From positions 373,956 through 437,955 of the forward strand of contig NW_004797398.1 in NCBI RefSeq assembly GCF_000002075.1: a DNA stretch of 64,000 nt, written 5' to 3'. Below are positions 37,001 through 46,494 of this stretch, piece by piece. The notes under the pieces are model-generated. The model had not been told where the DNA came from. It saw only the letters and a program-made list of their open reading frames with translations, and searched no databases. Origin of the DNA: Aplysia californica. Lineage: Eukaryota; Mollusca; Gastropoda; Aplysiida; Aplysiidae. Position numbers and translations under genes: made by a program. Position 1 is the stretch's first letter, and every line of letters starts with the position of its first letter.

Positions 37001-37692
37001 AGACCTATATCTAGATCTAGATCTATAGAGTCATGTTCTGCTGTAGATCTTTTTTTTTCTTGGCTTCTTAAATTTTGCTTTACAATTCCCTTGACTTGAA
37101 CTTGGACAAGTTTGACAGTACCATTTATGTCTGTTATAATACAGTATTATTAAAAACTAAAGTTGTTCCCGCATCCGATTCGGACATTGGGGATCGCCAT
37201 GTTTAGTGAAACAACTTCCTGGGCCTTCGGCATTGTGATAGGGTGGCCAGTTCTTTTCCACGCCGCCTTTACTTCCCCAAAGTCAGGTACCCATTACTGC
37301 TGGGAGGGCAGGAGGGGGCGAAAAAAATATGTGTCCAAACCGAGGCTCGAACCCGAACTTCCCGCTTCGGAGACGAGCGCACTAACCGCTCCACCACCGC
37401 ACCCTCTAGATTCTAGATCTAGATTAGATCTACACTATTATTACTAGACTCTATTACTAATTCATTACATACATGGTATATATATATTTCATTCACTCTA
37501 CTGTCACTGCTCATCTGATCCTCGCAGTTCCTGAGCCAGCGACAGGTCCTGATGATGATTACAACTTACAAGCACAATAAGAAGTCCAAAGTTGATCAAC
37601 AAGTAGCCTACTCAGCAAACTCTTAGAGTGTATAAAAACTCACCCTGCAATAATGACTTCTTTTGTTTCTTTTTAATATTCTTCTTCCCCAT
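20648..37692 (-). CDS. Acl4-like TPR chaperone of ribosomal protein L4, complete, 11 exons
   Basis: Minus-strand exons in order: 37644-37692, 30223-30320, 29130-29276, 28607-28759, 26859-26953, 26268-26391, 25334-25435, 24358-24426, 23419-23559, 22623-22698, 20648-20727. All introns are GT-AG with consistent phase; 1134 nt give 377 aa. The N-terminus MGKKNIKKKQKK is very basic. The middle is helical and TPR-like: FCQRALETEPDNVRALETSA, KEFVEKAIASDPDNAEAW and VWYLLGWANYLHGKEYYSNS. The C-terminus is acidic (ESSGEEDMDQ). This matches the design and size of yeast Acl4 (387 aa), the dedicated chaperone of newly made Rpl4; close homologues are annotated in invertebrates as probable assembly chaperone of rpl4. 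Expected to act in cytosol and nucleus in 60S subunit assembly. Intron 1 is 7.3 kb and packed with nested transposons. The family is inferred from remembered similarity; another TPR protein is possible but less likely. Confidence 0.88.
20819..21075. mobile_element. MITE family B, copy 2, last intron of the Acl4-like gene
   Basis: Ends TTGGTCGCTTTTAAGCACAA and TTGTCCTTAAAAAGTGACCAA (right end, 20 bases quoted from a longer match) are inverted copies. The whole 257-bp element aligns to 19088-19340 with scattered differences. This copy keeps the better-preserved ends. Confidence 0.9.
21676..22508. repeat. 131-bp direct duplication flanking and entering a MITE
   Basis: About 21676-21806 and 22375-22508 are near-identical direct repeats (ctttacctgagtgagg, aactgtaagaaggagaggtc and acctttacaaccatatg in both). 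The first copy lies outside the MITE at 21912-22540, the second lies just inside its right end. This arrangement suggests that the element picked up adjacent host DNA, or that a local duplication occurred after insertion. Confidence 0.85.
21912..22540. mobile_element. TA-flanked pogo-like MITE, last intron of the Acl4-like gene
   Basis: Begins CAGTGGAACTTGGATCCAAC and ends GTTGAATCAGAGTTCCACTG, with TA on each side. The interior, read on the minus strand, matches 46537-46690 (tttcgttgaatctgagtgtt and gataatta). The right 130 bases repeat host DNA found upstream. No transposase. Confidence 0.85.
25631..26028 (+). mobile_element. Deleted Tc1/mariner-IS630-type transposon with transposase tail
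   Basis: TA-flanked (25629-25630, 26029-26030), ends CAAGGTGTCCAAAACGTTGC and GCAACGTTTTGGACACCCTG. The inverted repeats extend about 95 bases each way. The plus strand encodes the last part of a transposase, about 25725-25983: WPPRSPDLTPLDFFLCGHLK, the segment with the final acidic residues of the DDE/D catalytic domain, and an end NENSAHFEHL. The C-terminus is encoded inside the right inverted repeat. The N-terminal two thirds are missing, so it is non-autonomous. It sits in the Acl4-like intron between exons 6 and 7. Confidence 0.88.
27404..27980. mobile_element. CAGTYGAACC element, family D, truncated copy
   Basis: Starts CAGTTGAACCTGCCATGACG next to TA. It is the reverse complement of the right two thirds of 32031-32846: shared features include the gacggccacctgtata segment, ttgcgttttttccatataa, tataagccccaccca, acaaagtaacaa and gctctttctccgagtggt. 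The other inverted end is missing, so the right boundary is approximate. Confidence 0.75.
28490..28552. repeat. 25-bp tandem duplication
   Basis: The unit agactgaag-a-t/c-tta-t/c-gaatttgcac is repeated back to back in the intron between exons 3 and 4 of the Acl4-like gene. The preceding 28.05-28.49 kb contains loosely similar ctcaggaactctcaaagaat-type segments, perhaps an older diverged array. Confidence 0.6.
30404..31934. mobile_element. CAGTCGAACC element, family E, with a nested Mutator-type MITE
   Basis: Left end CAGTCGAATCTGCCTTAACG, right end CTTACACAGGTTCGACTG. The interior (gccagaggtgtgaaattagtt, cgagtggcgctccagcatgg, ctaaacttaacgccatgctg) matches the reverse complement of 51913-52790. 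Removing the nested 655-bp element leaves about 870 bp, the same as the clean copy. It lies in the first intron of the Acl4-like gene, beginning 84 bases from exon 2. Confidence 0.85.
30504..31158. mobile_element. Mutator-type MITE with ~85-bp inverted ends, 9-bp target duplication
   Basis: Flanked by AAAACAGAA at 30495-30503 and 31159-31167. The left arm (30507-30592) and right arm (31070-31155) are inverted copies: agtgtatacagacccggtaa at the outer end, then ggggaactcttttgtgattt. Nine-base duplications and long inverted ends suggest the Mutator superfamily (inference). The interior contains two TC/CA microsatellites and agatctag patches and has no transposase. Confidence 0.85.
32031..32846. 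mobile_element. CAGTYGAACC element, family D, full copy
   Basis: Begins CAGTCAAACCTGTGTAAGAC and ends GTCAGGGCAGGTTCGACTG, TA on both sides, 816 bp. Near the right end, repeated gtggccg...gtcttata phrases mirror the left end. It matches 27404-27980 in opposite orientation. No coding capacity. Confidence 0.88.
33150..35026. mobile_element. CAGTYGAACC element, family E, split by a LINE and truncated on the right
   Basis: Starts CTGTTGAACCTGCCTTTAAC beside TA, and continues with gaatctccccgcttccctcg, as in the minus strand of 51913-52790. It is interrupted at 33209-34620 by a LINE with target duplication, and resumes with attcctctataattcac through the tttacgccatgctgcc and cccttgatcccacc parts of the family. 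The right inverted end is lost where it meets another element at 35027. Confidence 0.75.
33209..34620 (-). mobile_element. 5'-truncated LINE with RNase H, 13-bp target duplication
   Basis: Bounded by CTTCCCTCGATAA at 33196-33208 and 34621-34633. On the minus strand it encodes the end of a reverse transcriptase (KYLGITFDRTLSAKDRVTNI, then LSVVDYGLGMLTLSKTQLNR) followed by an RNase H domain: VVVFNDGSV (first Asp), AMEVKAITEALEW (Glu), LFVTDSMSTLEK (second Asp), CPGHVGVHGNERADELAGKA (His and last Asp). Stop is at about 33220. The coding sequence is spread over three frames, with shifts near 34080 and 33840, so it is dead. The 3' tail is a short aatccaag-type repeat without poly(A). RNase H plus this tail suggests an I-like or related clade. 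The first 60-70 percent of the element is absent. Confidence 0.9.
35027..36975 (-). mobile_element. pogo/Tigger-like remnant with transposase N-terminus, split by a LINE
   Basis: Left end CAGTACAACACGGCTATAGC; right end near 36975 has a weak inverted counterpart (ggtcccgctgtagcaggtgc). On the minus strand 35271-35161 reads MASSKDERKGFSLELKAEII and NEVDKKRKAN, typical of the N-terminal helix-turn-helix of CENP-B/Tigger transposases. The catalytic domain is missing. A LINE at 35416-36646 is inserted in it. A related fragment is at 46841-47015, sharing gagctcgctcg and gttcgggcctttccttg. Confidence 0.75.
35416..36646 (+). mobile_element. 5'-truncated LINE with RNase H, 12-bp target duplication
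   Basis: Bounded by ACTCTTCTCTTC at 35404-35415 and 36647-36658. The plus strand carries a post-RT segment (ILPLRHRADALTAISLEKSK), then RNase H pieces in several frames: VEVWTDGSAKHGTEYGGSG, YRAELVALDTALGSLW, HVCTDSRSAVMRLSYGPTN, LQWIPGHAGLAGNEEFDSFA, and a C-terminal zinc-knuckle-like CRACKEEDETIDHVFLRC. The stop is at 36615-36617, followed by a GA-rich tail. At least three frame changes, so it is inactive. The protein style (jockey-like LINE annotation in other invertebrates) differs from the LINE at 33209-34620, so these are two separate lineages. Confidence 0.88.
37165..37405 (-). mobile_element. tRNA-derived SINE, intron 1 of the Acl4-like gene
   Basis: On the minus strand 37405-37340 looks like a tRNA: TGGTGGAGCGGTTAGTGCG (A-box region, 37379-37396) and GGTTCGAGCC (B box, 37344-37353). 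The tail continues with gggtacctgactttgggg and aagtaaaggcgg, a SINE body I recall as common in molluscs. It begins about 240 bases into intron 1, just downstream of exon 1. No target duplication was found. Confidence 0.8.
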
Positions 37693-38151
37693 CGTTTCTG
37701 TTGACACGTCTGGACTCGGGATCAAGTAGAATGTGCAGTGTGTTGTTCAAGGCACACCATGTGTGTAAAGTGTAAAAGCCATCCTTCTCGCTATCTTTAG
37801 CTACTGACCTTAACGACCCGGAAGTAAACATGCTGAGCTCATGAGCTGGCCGATCCCCCGACTGAAGGCGAGAGAGGCACGAAATACGAAAAATCTGATG
37901 TCAACAATAAACAATAACACAATGTAAGCCAAGAGTCAGAGACTATTTTACCCTATTTGCCTTTATAGAATTAAGTTTGACGACAGGGCCCAAGGTATGT
38001 AGATCTACAATAATTTTGGCAAGGCCAATAGTCTCACTGGAGCCCCAAGAATTTTGATGGACTTTCGACTGCCAACTTCACTTTTAGAACCGGTCTGCTG
38101 TAGCCTGTGTGTAAGTGCTGCCTGCTACACAGTAGGCTGAGTAGGCTAGGC

Positions 38152-38284
38152 GGCGATTGTTAAAAGATTCCAGCGTATAATTCCGATGTGTGTTTTTCAT
38201 AGCCTCAGTCGCTTTGGTCCCTAACCCTAACCCTGAAAAACGCACATTCGCAATTTAAACGCGGGACTGAATTTAACAATCGCC
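38152..38284. mobile_element. 133-bp foldback MITE with 8-bp target duplication (hAT-like)
   Basis: Flanked by GGCTAGGC at 38144-38151 and 38285-38292. Ends GGCGATTGTTAAA and TTTAACAATCGCC; the arms pair imperfectly for about 55 bases (fragments such as tgtgtttttc / gaaaaacgcaca). The loop holds ccctaaccctaaccct, a telomere-like run of two and a half units. Eight-base duplications fit hAT-type insertion; the superfamily is inferred. Confidence 0.8.
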
Positions 38285-38386
38285 GGCTAGGCTGTGTCAG
38301 CCCTCAGAAGTAGGTAGAGTAGAGTTAGCAGAGAGTGTTGGTGGTAAGGAAGGTCTCTGCTACACTACGACTACATACACAGCTAG

Positions 38387-39609
38387 CTGTCGAACCTGCG
38401 TTAACAGAAGCCTGTCATAAAATGGAACCTCCTCACCCCCCTCCTTGATTTGATCAAAATTCCTCTGCCCGGACAGTACTGTTGATCTAGAATCTAGAAT
38501 CTAGAAGTCTAGGCTAGTCCTATACTCTATATTACTTTCATACAGAAACATGCTCAATCTGTAAACTGAAGCAGAATGGCATGGGAAGTTCCTTCCCTTG
38601 GCAATGGAGGGTTTCGACTGTTACTAACAACTGTAATAATGTGCAGTGCTGGTACGAATTGGAAGATCAGTTTGGTTCGGCTAGGTTTCTGGCGGCTTGT
38701 TCAGTGCTCACTACGAATACTGAAATAGATCTAGATCTAGACCTCAAACCTGCTCACGGCCTGCGTTTGTTTTTGAAGGTCATTATTGTTGGTTTCTTTC
38801 TTTTTTTTTGTTGCTTTACCACAATGGTAGCTTTTGCCTCTCCTTGGAGGAAAATCTGGCTAGCTCGGACAACCAATACGAACCAAAGCAAATCGGTCCT
38901 ACCAATGGGCACATAGACAGAAAATGTGGAGTTGCTGAATGAAAGAAAAGGCAGAAAAAATGATTTTTCAACTCTGCCCTGATTTGAAACAAAAGCTCCA
39001 AGTCTGGTTCCACTGTGTTTTATTTTATAAAACTAAAAGAGTGGCGTGCCAGATCAGTGCACAGTTCAGAAACCTTCACTTTCCTGGGTAGCCAGAGGTG
39101 TGAAATTAATTTTACCAAGCTGCCTTACTGCCTGCCACCCTGATCATACAGCCTGCTAAGAATAAAGTTCTTGGTATCGTTGCTACATGCAGGGAAGGAT
39201 CTGGCATTGGTTGATTCTGCTTACAGTACAGAGATGGGTGGGGCTACGGGGGGAAACAATGGAGACCGTTCAAACATAAAATTTATGTTTTTTACTGGTT
39301 AAACGGTGGTAATTTTCATTTATTTAATATATGAGATGCAGCTACTGGTGACAATTATAATGTAAGATTAAGATTAACACACTATTTTATTATCAGAGGA
39401 GAGGTTAGGACACTAGGGTGATGTGAAATAATGACCACACAACTACTTGCATACCGGACGGGCAACCCCTGATCCTACCATGTTTGGGCTGGCCCTCTGG
39501 AACCCCCCCTCTCCCCCGTAAATTATTCCCCTCTTCAAGATGGAAAATTTCTAAGATGGTTTTTTTTTTTCTAGCTCCCCTGTAATTTCATCCTGGAGAA
39601 GTTTGACTG
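38387..39609. mobile_element. CAGTCGAACC element, family E, diverged copy
   Basis: Left end CTGTCGAACCTGCGTTAAC, right end GAGAAGTTTGACTG followed by TA. The interior has ctagctagc-free family E landmarks: gccagaggtgtgaaattaat, ctgcttacagtacagagatggg-like and cccctgatcctacc. About 1.2 kb, so larger than the clean 878-bp copy, with extra sequence around 38480-38930. An open frame at 38581-38916 falls within it and is not a host gene. Confidence 0.75.
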
Positions 39610-40184
39610 TATGTATTTGTATAGGACTCCTTTCCTAGTTCAAATTATTAATTAAGTTTTATATAAACAATTGACCTTACGTTTTTTACCTTGAAAATTT
39701 ATTGAATTTTGTAGAATCTGAAATTTTATCAGCGCACATGTTTGAGATTTGACAACATTTTTTGTTCTTAATCTGACTGACTCCGCCCTTTGCTTTGCCT
39801 TTTTAAGATATTTTATATTCTGTGTGTATATGATGCATTTGTGGTGTGGAACACTAAGTTAAAACTAGTGAGTGTGTAGTAATAAAGGGTATAGAATGTG
39901 TTCTATGTACAGTTATAAACTTTATAAATTTAAATGTATTTACTCATTACTCTAAGTTGTTACAATTGTCCAAAGCTCACCACTTACACAAAATCCCTGT
40001 TCTAGAGACAACAGAGCAGGTTATGCCATGCTCTGAAGTGCCTGCTGCAAGCAGTTTACTGACAGCTAATAATGTTCTGGTGTGAATTGCTTTCTTTTTT
40101 CTTTCAATTTCCAGCTTTTTTTTCTCCTTCTAGTCTCTGACTGAGAGTACACTTGATTAAATTAATGAAACAAGTCTACAAGTA

Positions 40185-40356
40185 CAGTCGACTCCTCTTG
40201 GGTTGAACTCGCTAGTTGATCTTTGGTTAAGTTGATCTTTTTCTCGGGTCCCAGAGCCTCTTCTCCTTTATAGATCCCAACAGTTCAAGGTGAACTTTAG
40301 ATGAGTTGATCTTTTTTTCACTCCCCCAATGACATCAACTCATTCGTAGTTGACTG
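40185..40356. mobile_element. Short TA-flanked MITE family C, copy 2, just upstream of SFR1
   Basis: Begins CAGTCGACTCCTCTTGGG and ends CATTCGTAGTTGACTG, TA on both sides, 172 bp. It matches 20240-20390 in reverse orientation. It lies about 130 bases before the SFR1 start codon, so it could be part of its promoter or 5' UTR. Confidence 0.85.
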
Positions 40357-40487
40357 TACAACCTTGCCTTGTGTTGTCGTGACTAAGATCAAAGAAAAGA
40401 ACATTGTGCAATTTTTACTGTTTGATTTTGCCCAGGTTGTAACGAAAGGAATCCAGTATCTTAACCAGCGAGGATTAAAAACTGAAA

Positions 40488-43400
40488 ATGGACAGAACAC
40501 CTCAACAGATCGTCAAGAACAAAGACCTTCCTGGCAACAAGGTGACCTAAAGCTGTTTGTGGCTGTGCAAAGATATCTTATGGAATGTGCCACAGTTATA
40601 ATTTACATGACTTTGTTCATATGTCATATATGGATAAGTTATTGTGTATTTCAAGCACAGTGGAGTCTGCAAACTGAACATGGTTAATCTGAAAACAATG
40701 TGGTAAACCAAGAAAATGGAATCCCTGATTTTCTTCATTTTGACCTTTGATAGAAAAAAAAACTATCAGTTAGTGGAAATATTCCTGTTTGTGAGCCTGA
40801 AAAAATTTAGATAATATGAATTTATAACAATAGATTGTGTGGCTGTTCAGTTGATTAAAAGCAAAATAACAGTGCTGAAGAGAAAACGCAAGGAACAATG
40901 TGCACAGCTTGCAACTCAAATTCCAATTACCTCTAAGAGGTGTGAGAAAAAACTGTCAAAAAGTAAAATTTGCTTCAAACATGGCATTCCCATCTCTACA
41001 TTGTTGACAATCATCACACTTTGAGTGACCTCTCTTATCCAAAAACGTGGCCAAACCACAGAAAATCCAGCTGTACCTTAGATTTTATACCATCGTGGCA
41101 CAAACCGAACATTACTTTTGTCTAAATATAATTTGATTTTTTAAAAAATTGGCACTTCGAAATTAAAAAGACTTTACCTAGTATAATTAATGTCTCAAGT
41201 GTATGCTTATTGGGCAACTAATGACAAAATTTCTTTTGTACTGACATCCCAAATAGTAATTTCTTATTATTGACCACCTTTCCTCCCCACACACACACAC
41301 ACCACCACCACCATATTTGACTGAGTGAGTAAAATAACTTTTGGATGTAATGTAATGCTGATGAAGGCTCCAGGTGAGTGTTAATTCTCATGGTTTTAAG
41401 AAATAATTTCCCCTCCCTCTAGCCTCTCGTGACTAAATATACACCAATGTCTACTGCATTTTCACAGATGAGCTCCAGTTTAAGGGAAAGGTTGAAAAAA
41501 TGCGGGCGCTATCATCCTGGAACCCCTACTTCCATCCACTCACCGCAGACTTCACAGTTTAAGACTGAAACTGCAATTTTAAATAACTGCATGAACTCGC
41601 CAACAGCTGAGTTCACTCCTTCTAAGGATGTGCTTCAAAAGAATCATCTGTTGTCAGCAGTTGAGGGTGATACCAACTTCAGGTTGCCTTCTAAATTAAA
41701 GACATTAAAACCAATCAAATTTGAAGACAGGATAAAATCTGTAGATCAGACAATTGATGGAAATTCAAAAACGCAATATAGTGACAGTTGTGATGTGGGT
41801 ACTTCTACGCATGTGTTGACTGATGATCTGAGCAAGAAAGTCTCTACAGACACCTCGTCAGACTCTAATTGCATTGACCCTTCAACTAGTGTGCCCCAGT
41901 CCCATTCAGATGTTGTTGAGGGGGATCATTTACAGTCGGACCCCTCTTGTCAATCTGAAGACATGGAGGAACTTTTAGCAGTGAAAAAGACGTTGCAGTC
42001 CGATCTCTTGAAGCAAGAAGAATGCCTGAGAAAGCTAAAGATGGTCAAAATGTACAGAGAAAAGGTTGAGTAAACACGTCAGAGTTCCTTTTATCCTGAT
42101 TTAGAAGTGAAGACTTTACCGTTGTAGGATTTTAATTTTTCATTTTGTTTAATAGTCGTATAAGTACACTATTCATTGTTTTCTCTAAGAAAATGTGGGT
42201 GGCTAGAAGCATTACTGATATGTATAGCTTTGTCCATTTCATTTACTCCATGTCAGCTTATTATATCTAGCATTGTATGACCTTCATTTGATAAAGGTGT
42301 CAAGTGCTAACTTTCTGTGTTGTGAGTGGTTGGTGAGCACTCTGGTTAAGTATTATCCTTTTACTTCTTCTCAACTTCTTTTGTCCTAAATTGTTCCTTT
42401 CAAAGTACAGATAATTAGAGGATACCATTAGTATGTGCTGCTTCTTTCCTTTTCCTGTTCCGAACTGTCTGTCTATCCTGCTTTTACCTCCTTTGTTTGG
42501 TTCTCATCATGTCAGTATGTGCTTTTTTAACTCAAACTAAAACTGTTGAATTGTGGCAGTTATCGTTGAAATTCAGTTACAGTTACTCTGTGGTGTTTCT
42601 TTGTTACAGCTGCGGAATAACTGATGACAGTGGCACTTGCTACTCAGAATTCTTGAGTTTTTTCATCTCTCTCAAGTTACTCTTTGATAATGCAACTGAT
42701 TGTTTTCTTGTCTCCTTATGTTCTACTCTCAAATGAAAGCAAGATATGCCATTTCTGCTCAGTCATATGAGAGATGTTTTACTCAGGTTTAGAGGAAAAT
42801 GTATGGCAAAGTGGAGTAGATTACAAGTTATTGGACTATTCTTCAGTATTTTGATATGATAATTCTCTGTCCTGCAGTGCCTCTACAAGTACTAGTGTTA
42901 ACAATAGCTTCCTCAATGCAAACATACCAAGTAATATACTAGACCCTTCCCTTTACCCTGCTATTTCAAAATGCTTGGCTAAGGGGCAACATATTCCTTC
43001 ATATATTACTAATATTAGGGATAACACTGCAGTGAGGTTTCAGCTATTTCTTACAACTTACAGGTACAGTACAGGAAACGGTGACCTTTGATCATTGTCA
43101 CCTGTGAAAACATAGCTACGGAATTATAGATTACTTTACTATTTTACTTTTGCGCCTCCCAAAATGACTCCCAATGTCCTGTTGTAGGAGGTAATATTAT
43201 TGATAATATGTGTCACAACATGATGGAATCAGGCGCTCGTCAATTTTTGGGGGTATTGAGTGATAAATATCATCTTAAAGTTAAAACTTATTCATTTGTC
43301 TTGCTTTCAATGAAAAAATTACCCATCTAGTTTCAACACAAGTGGAGATATTTTGGATTGAAAAAGGTGGGGATAGATTCTCCTCTTATCTGGTTTTAGA

Positions 43401-44148
43401 GGTAAAATTAGTGAGAAAATGGCAACCAAAGCTTGGTAATTTCCAAAGTTGGAGAGTCCATGGAAACTGTAAATCTACATGTTTGTGCCTTTAATCAACA
43501 TTTTTCTCTTAAAAAAACCTCACCGGAATTTGTTTCTAAATGAACATAAAAGGTGTTGAGCCAAAAAACAAAAATTTGATAAATATTGCCAAGCGGGAAG
43601 AAAAATGCTGTTTTCATCTCTTTCATTATTTTGACGAGCGCCTGATTTGACCACAATGCCTCACATATGTGTGACTCATGTTTCAGCACTTCTAACTACT
43701 GTAGAGTAGATTTGAATTTTTTAAATTTTCAATAAAATGATACTTTGAAAACGATTTCAATTGAACATGACATGTTCCCGTTCTAAAAAATTGTTCACAA
43801 AATACGCAAACTTCCCATCACAGACGTGCTTTACAATACAACTATGATTTCTTTTTTTGTCATTGCAAATGTTGTGGTTCTGAAAGTTGGATTGTTTTTC
43901 TCCTTGTTTACTCATTTCAATGTTTCTCCTCTCGTATGTTACATTCTTGTCTTTCTTCTTTACTCCAGAATAATTTGACAGAATTGCAGAAGCTCATCGA
44001 CACATGGAGAGATGTATCTCAAAGGGCATTGACTGATTTGCTGGAGCTGCAGCCACCGCCCCAGCCTCACATGAGTGATCTGATCAGCCACCTTCAAATA
44101 GATCCAGAGTTTATCGGATACAATAAGGAGGAAGAAGGGTTCTCATGA
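40488..44148 (+). CDS. SFR1: SFR1 / MEI5 homologue, Swi5 partner in recombination repair, 3 exons
   Basis: Exons 41423-42064 and 43969-44148 are firm; exon 1, 40488-40541 (MDRTPQQIVKNKDLPGNK), is proposed from an in-phase ATG and donor. Total 291 aa (human about 245). The C-terminus is diagnostic: a coiled coil (ELLAVKKTLQSDLLKQEECL) leading to RKLKMVKMYREK, then across the exon 2/3 junction NNLTELQKLIDTWRDVSQRA, and an end with IDPEFIGYNKEEEGF, which parallel the human KLVKMYRSKNDLSQLQLLI and LLHYNRSEEEF segments. The middle is low-complexity and Ser/Thr-rich, also usual. With Swi5 it stimulates Rad51 filament function in homologous recombination (family knowledge); nuclear. Intron 2 holds a family A MITE. 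If exon 1 is wrong, translation could start at Met 41447. Confidence 0.88.
43206..43670. mobile_element. MITE family A, copy 2, SFR1 intron 2
   Basis: Left end tatgtgtcacaacatgatgg then aatcaggcgctcgtcaattt; right end ttttgacgagcgcctgattt then cacaatgcctcacatatgt. The ends pair over about 40 bases with few mismatches. It is the best-preserved copy of the family, about 465 bp, no coding capacity. Confidence 0.9.
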
Positions 44149-45074
44149 GAATTTAGGAATGGCTACGGAGTGTGTTCTTTACTGTGAAATAGAATCTGTG
44201 ACATTTATAATGAGTGAGCACACTCGGAGTAAGGTTATACCTTTACATTTGTTGTTATTTTGCCTGTGATGAATTACAACATTCTTGAAATTTTCACTTA
44301 AGAGTGTTCAGTGTTTTATTTATTTTCGAGAAACAGTATTTTCACCATAATTATCCATGGATGTGGAGATTCCCATTGATGTGTGAAAGTTAGTTGTTTT
44401 TTTATAGTTAGAATTCTGTAGAGAGGCCTGTATAAATTGGTAGCTATAGATTTTATTTTTTATCACAGTTTCTGTTCCTGGTTTTGAAGTAGAATGAAAT
44501 TGAAAGTAATACAAGGTCACTAGTAGTACAGCTTGTCTGCCATACTTTGCTGGGCTGGCAACTTTGTAAGAATGCCTGATTTCAGAATTTCAAAGACAGT
44601 GCTTTATTCTTTGCTATTTTCAGCTTTGGGCGACAAAAAATTGCTGCAAAGATACCGTACAATGTCCTTGGAGGACTTAAATATAATAAATCCCTTGACA
44701 TGGGTGAGAATAGCTCCTGACAGACTCTTTTGGGTTTTGGAGAGCAGCAGTCACAGTTGACAGCAAGTCATTAGAGTTATGAGCCTCTCGAATTAAAAGT
44801 TCTGAAGCCAAGAGAGAAGCCCTAAGCTTTGTGCAATTGCGAGTGGAAGTGAAGCTTATGCTCAAAATGTAGCAAACTCTTTTCAGCCAACATTGGATAA
44901 GATTGTTATCTTGACCCTCATTAAATTCTTCTATTTTGCTTCTGAATCGTCTACAGATTGGTTGTTGTCAGAAACTGGCAGACAAACTACAGTCTAGCAT
45001 GCACACAGGAAAGATGTACACAAACAAGCACACAGCGAGCATTTTCCGGGTTCTGATTTTTTTCTTATTCCTGT

Positions 45075-45205
45075 ATATCTGTCCCTGTCGTTTTATGCAA
45101 GAAAAATTCTGCAAACTGAGCCCAAAAATGTGAAATTATGCGATTTTGTTAATTTTAACAAAGAATGATAAAGGAAAATAATAGCGAAATTTGTAAACAT
45201 AACTA
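45075..45205. mobile_element. Partial copy of the TTAA MITE at 47045-47208
   Basis: The start, ctgtccctgtcgttttatgc, matches the left end of the 47-kb element, and the following gcaaactgagcccaaaaatg is the reverse complement of its right-hand interior, as expected for an inverted-repeat element. The other end is not visible. Confidence 0.6.
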
Positions 45206-45732
45206 AAAGATTTCTGGGTCCCCACCAATTTCACTATGTGCTTGCTAGATTGTACATGTATTAACAGTTCTTATGAACATTAAAGTTTGAATTTTTCATA
45301 ATGGGAAAGTTACAAGGCTGATTATTTATTTTTTTCTTGAGACAGTAGGTGAACTGTGGAGATTTGCTATACATAACATTGAAATAATTGTAGAGGTGAG
45401 TGTGCAGTGAAAAAGATAAAAACTCAAGCACTCTTACTGGTAGGCCTACTCATAGTCATAGTACAATAGCTTGCAGAAGTCACACTCGTGCTGCTCATGT
45501 GTCCCTTTAGAGAAATTCAAAAGTTTTGGGGCTTTTTCTTATTGTCTCTGTCGGAGTTTAATGTAATGCTATTTTCAACACAATGCAGCAATGATGTCGC
45601 CTAGCTAAGTTGCTCACACATACTACATGTACTGCACTGTGCAGGCAGCCTTGAAAGGAATTCCTTCTAACACTAAGGTTCTTTTATTTAATACTGTTTT
45701 TAAGTTTAAGAGTTAATGACTCCAGTCTTCGT

Positions 45733-46122
45733 ACTGCTACTGATTGAAGTCTCTTTAGGCCATTCTCAAAGGGGGGATATAAACATGTTCTTATGCACAG
45801 TAGAATTGTAAATGGGCTGATTTAGCAATGTCACGCTCATACTGTGCCGGAACAGCGTGGGGGAACTGCTACTTTTTCTTTCCTCATCCTTATATACTAT
45901 CGTCATTTTCCCTCTACTTTTGTACGATTGTCACTCTCTTGTGAACTGCTATTACCGGAGTGCCTTGATAGTCGAAGCAGAATTTGTGCTGTTGAGGCTA
46001 AAGAAGTGAGCAGATTAAGCCTGATTCCCCATTATGACTTCCCTGTTGACATCCACCCCTTGTCACTCAATTCACTCATATGACCTTATGCAGTTGCAAG
46101 GGCAGTAAAACCTTACTAAAAC
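45733..46122 (+). mobile_element. SINE-like retroposon, copy 2
   Basis: Aligns end to end with 18052-18447: gtctctttaggccattc, gtagaattgtaaatgggctg, ccttgatagtcgaagcag, gttgacatccac, and the tail accttatgcagttgcaaggg then taaaaccttactaaaac. No target duplication was found. Confidence 0.75.
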
Positions 46123-46217
46123 AAAATCTAAAGAGTCTGCGTACTGGCGTCTGTGGTGTTGTGCAGTTAAATACTTTGCTGTCTCATGCAAATGTTGCAT
46201 TTGTATCCCTCTCGGTC

Positions 46218-46298
46218 CAGGTTGGCCCTGACAGACAGGGTGGGATGCCACCTCTCAAATGATCTAATTGTGTTAATGGGGGCCTAAAAAACACCTAC
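46218..46298 (+). mobile_element. 3' fragment of the SINE family seen at 6703-6915
   Basis: ggttggccctgacagacagg followed by aaatgatct and gtgttaatgggggcctaaaa match the minus strand of 6703-6790. The tRNA-like head is absent. Confidence 0.7.
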
Positions 46299-46494
46299 AG
46301 GCTCCATTTGTGGTTTATAAATAAATAATAAATAATTTGCACCTATTGAAAGTAGTGGATAGCAAACTGGGAGTGGGAATCCCGCCTTTTTTCTATCTAA
46401 AACTCGTGTCATGTTTCAAACAGAACCGAATGAAGAGACAAGAAAAGCTGTCCCGAAGTACCACTCACCACACTCACAGTAATACCTCGTTATA

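Noticed and set aside
38221-38235. Telomere-like ccctaaccctaaccct
   Set aside because: Only two and a half units; explained as the loop of a small foldback element, not a telomere or fusion site.
38581-38916. 111-residue open frame
   Set aside because: Falls inside a family E transposon remnant and is not shared in frame by the other copies as far as I can read.
42497-42736. Open frame in SFR1 intron 2
   Set aside because: Hydrophobic but without recognisable family or matching splice sites; treated as chance.
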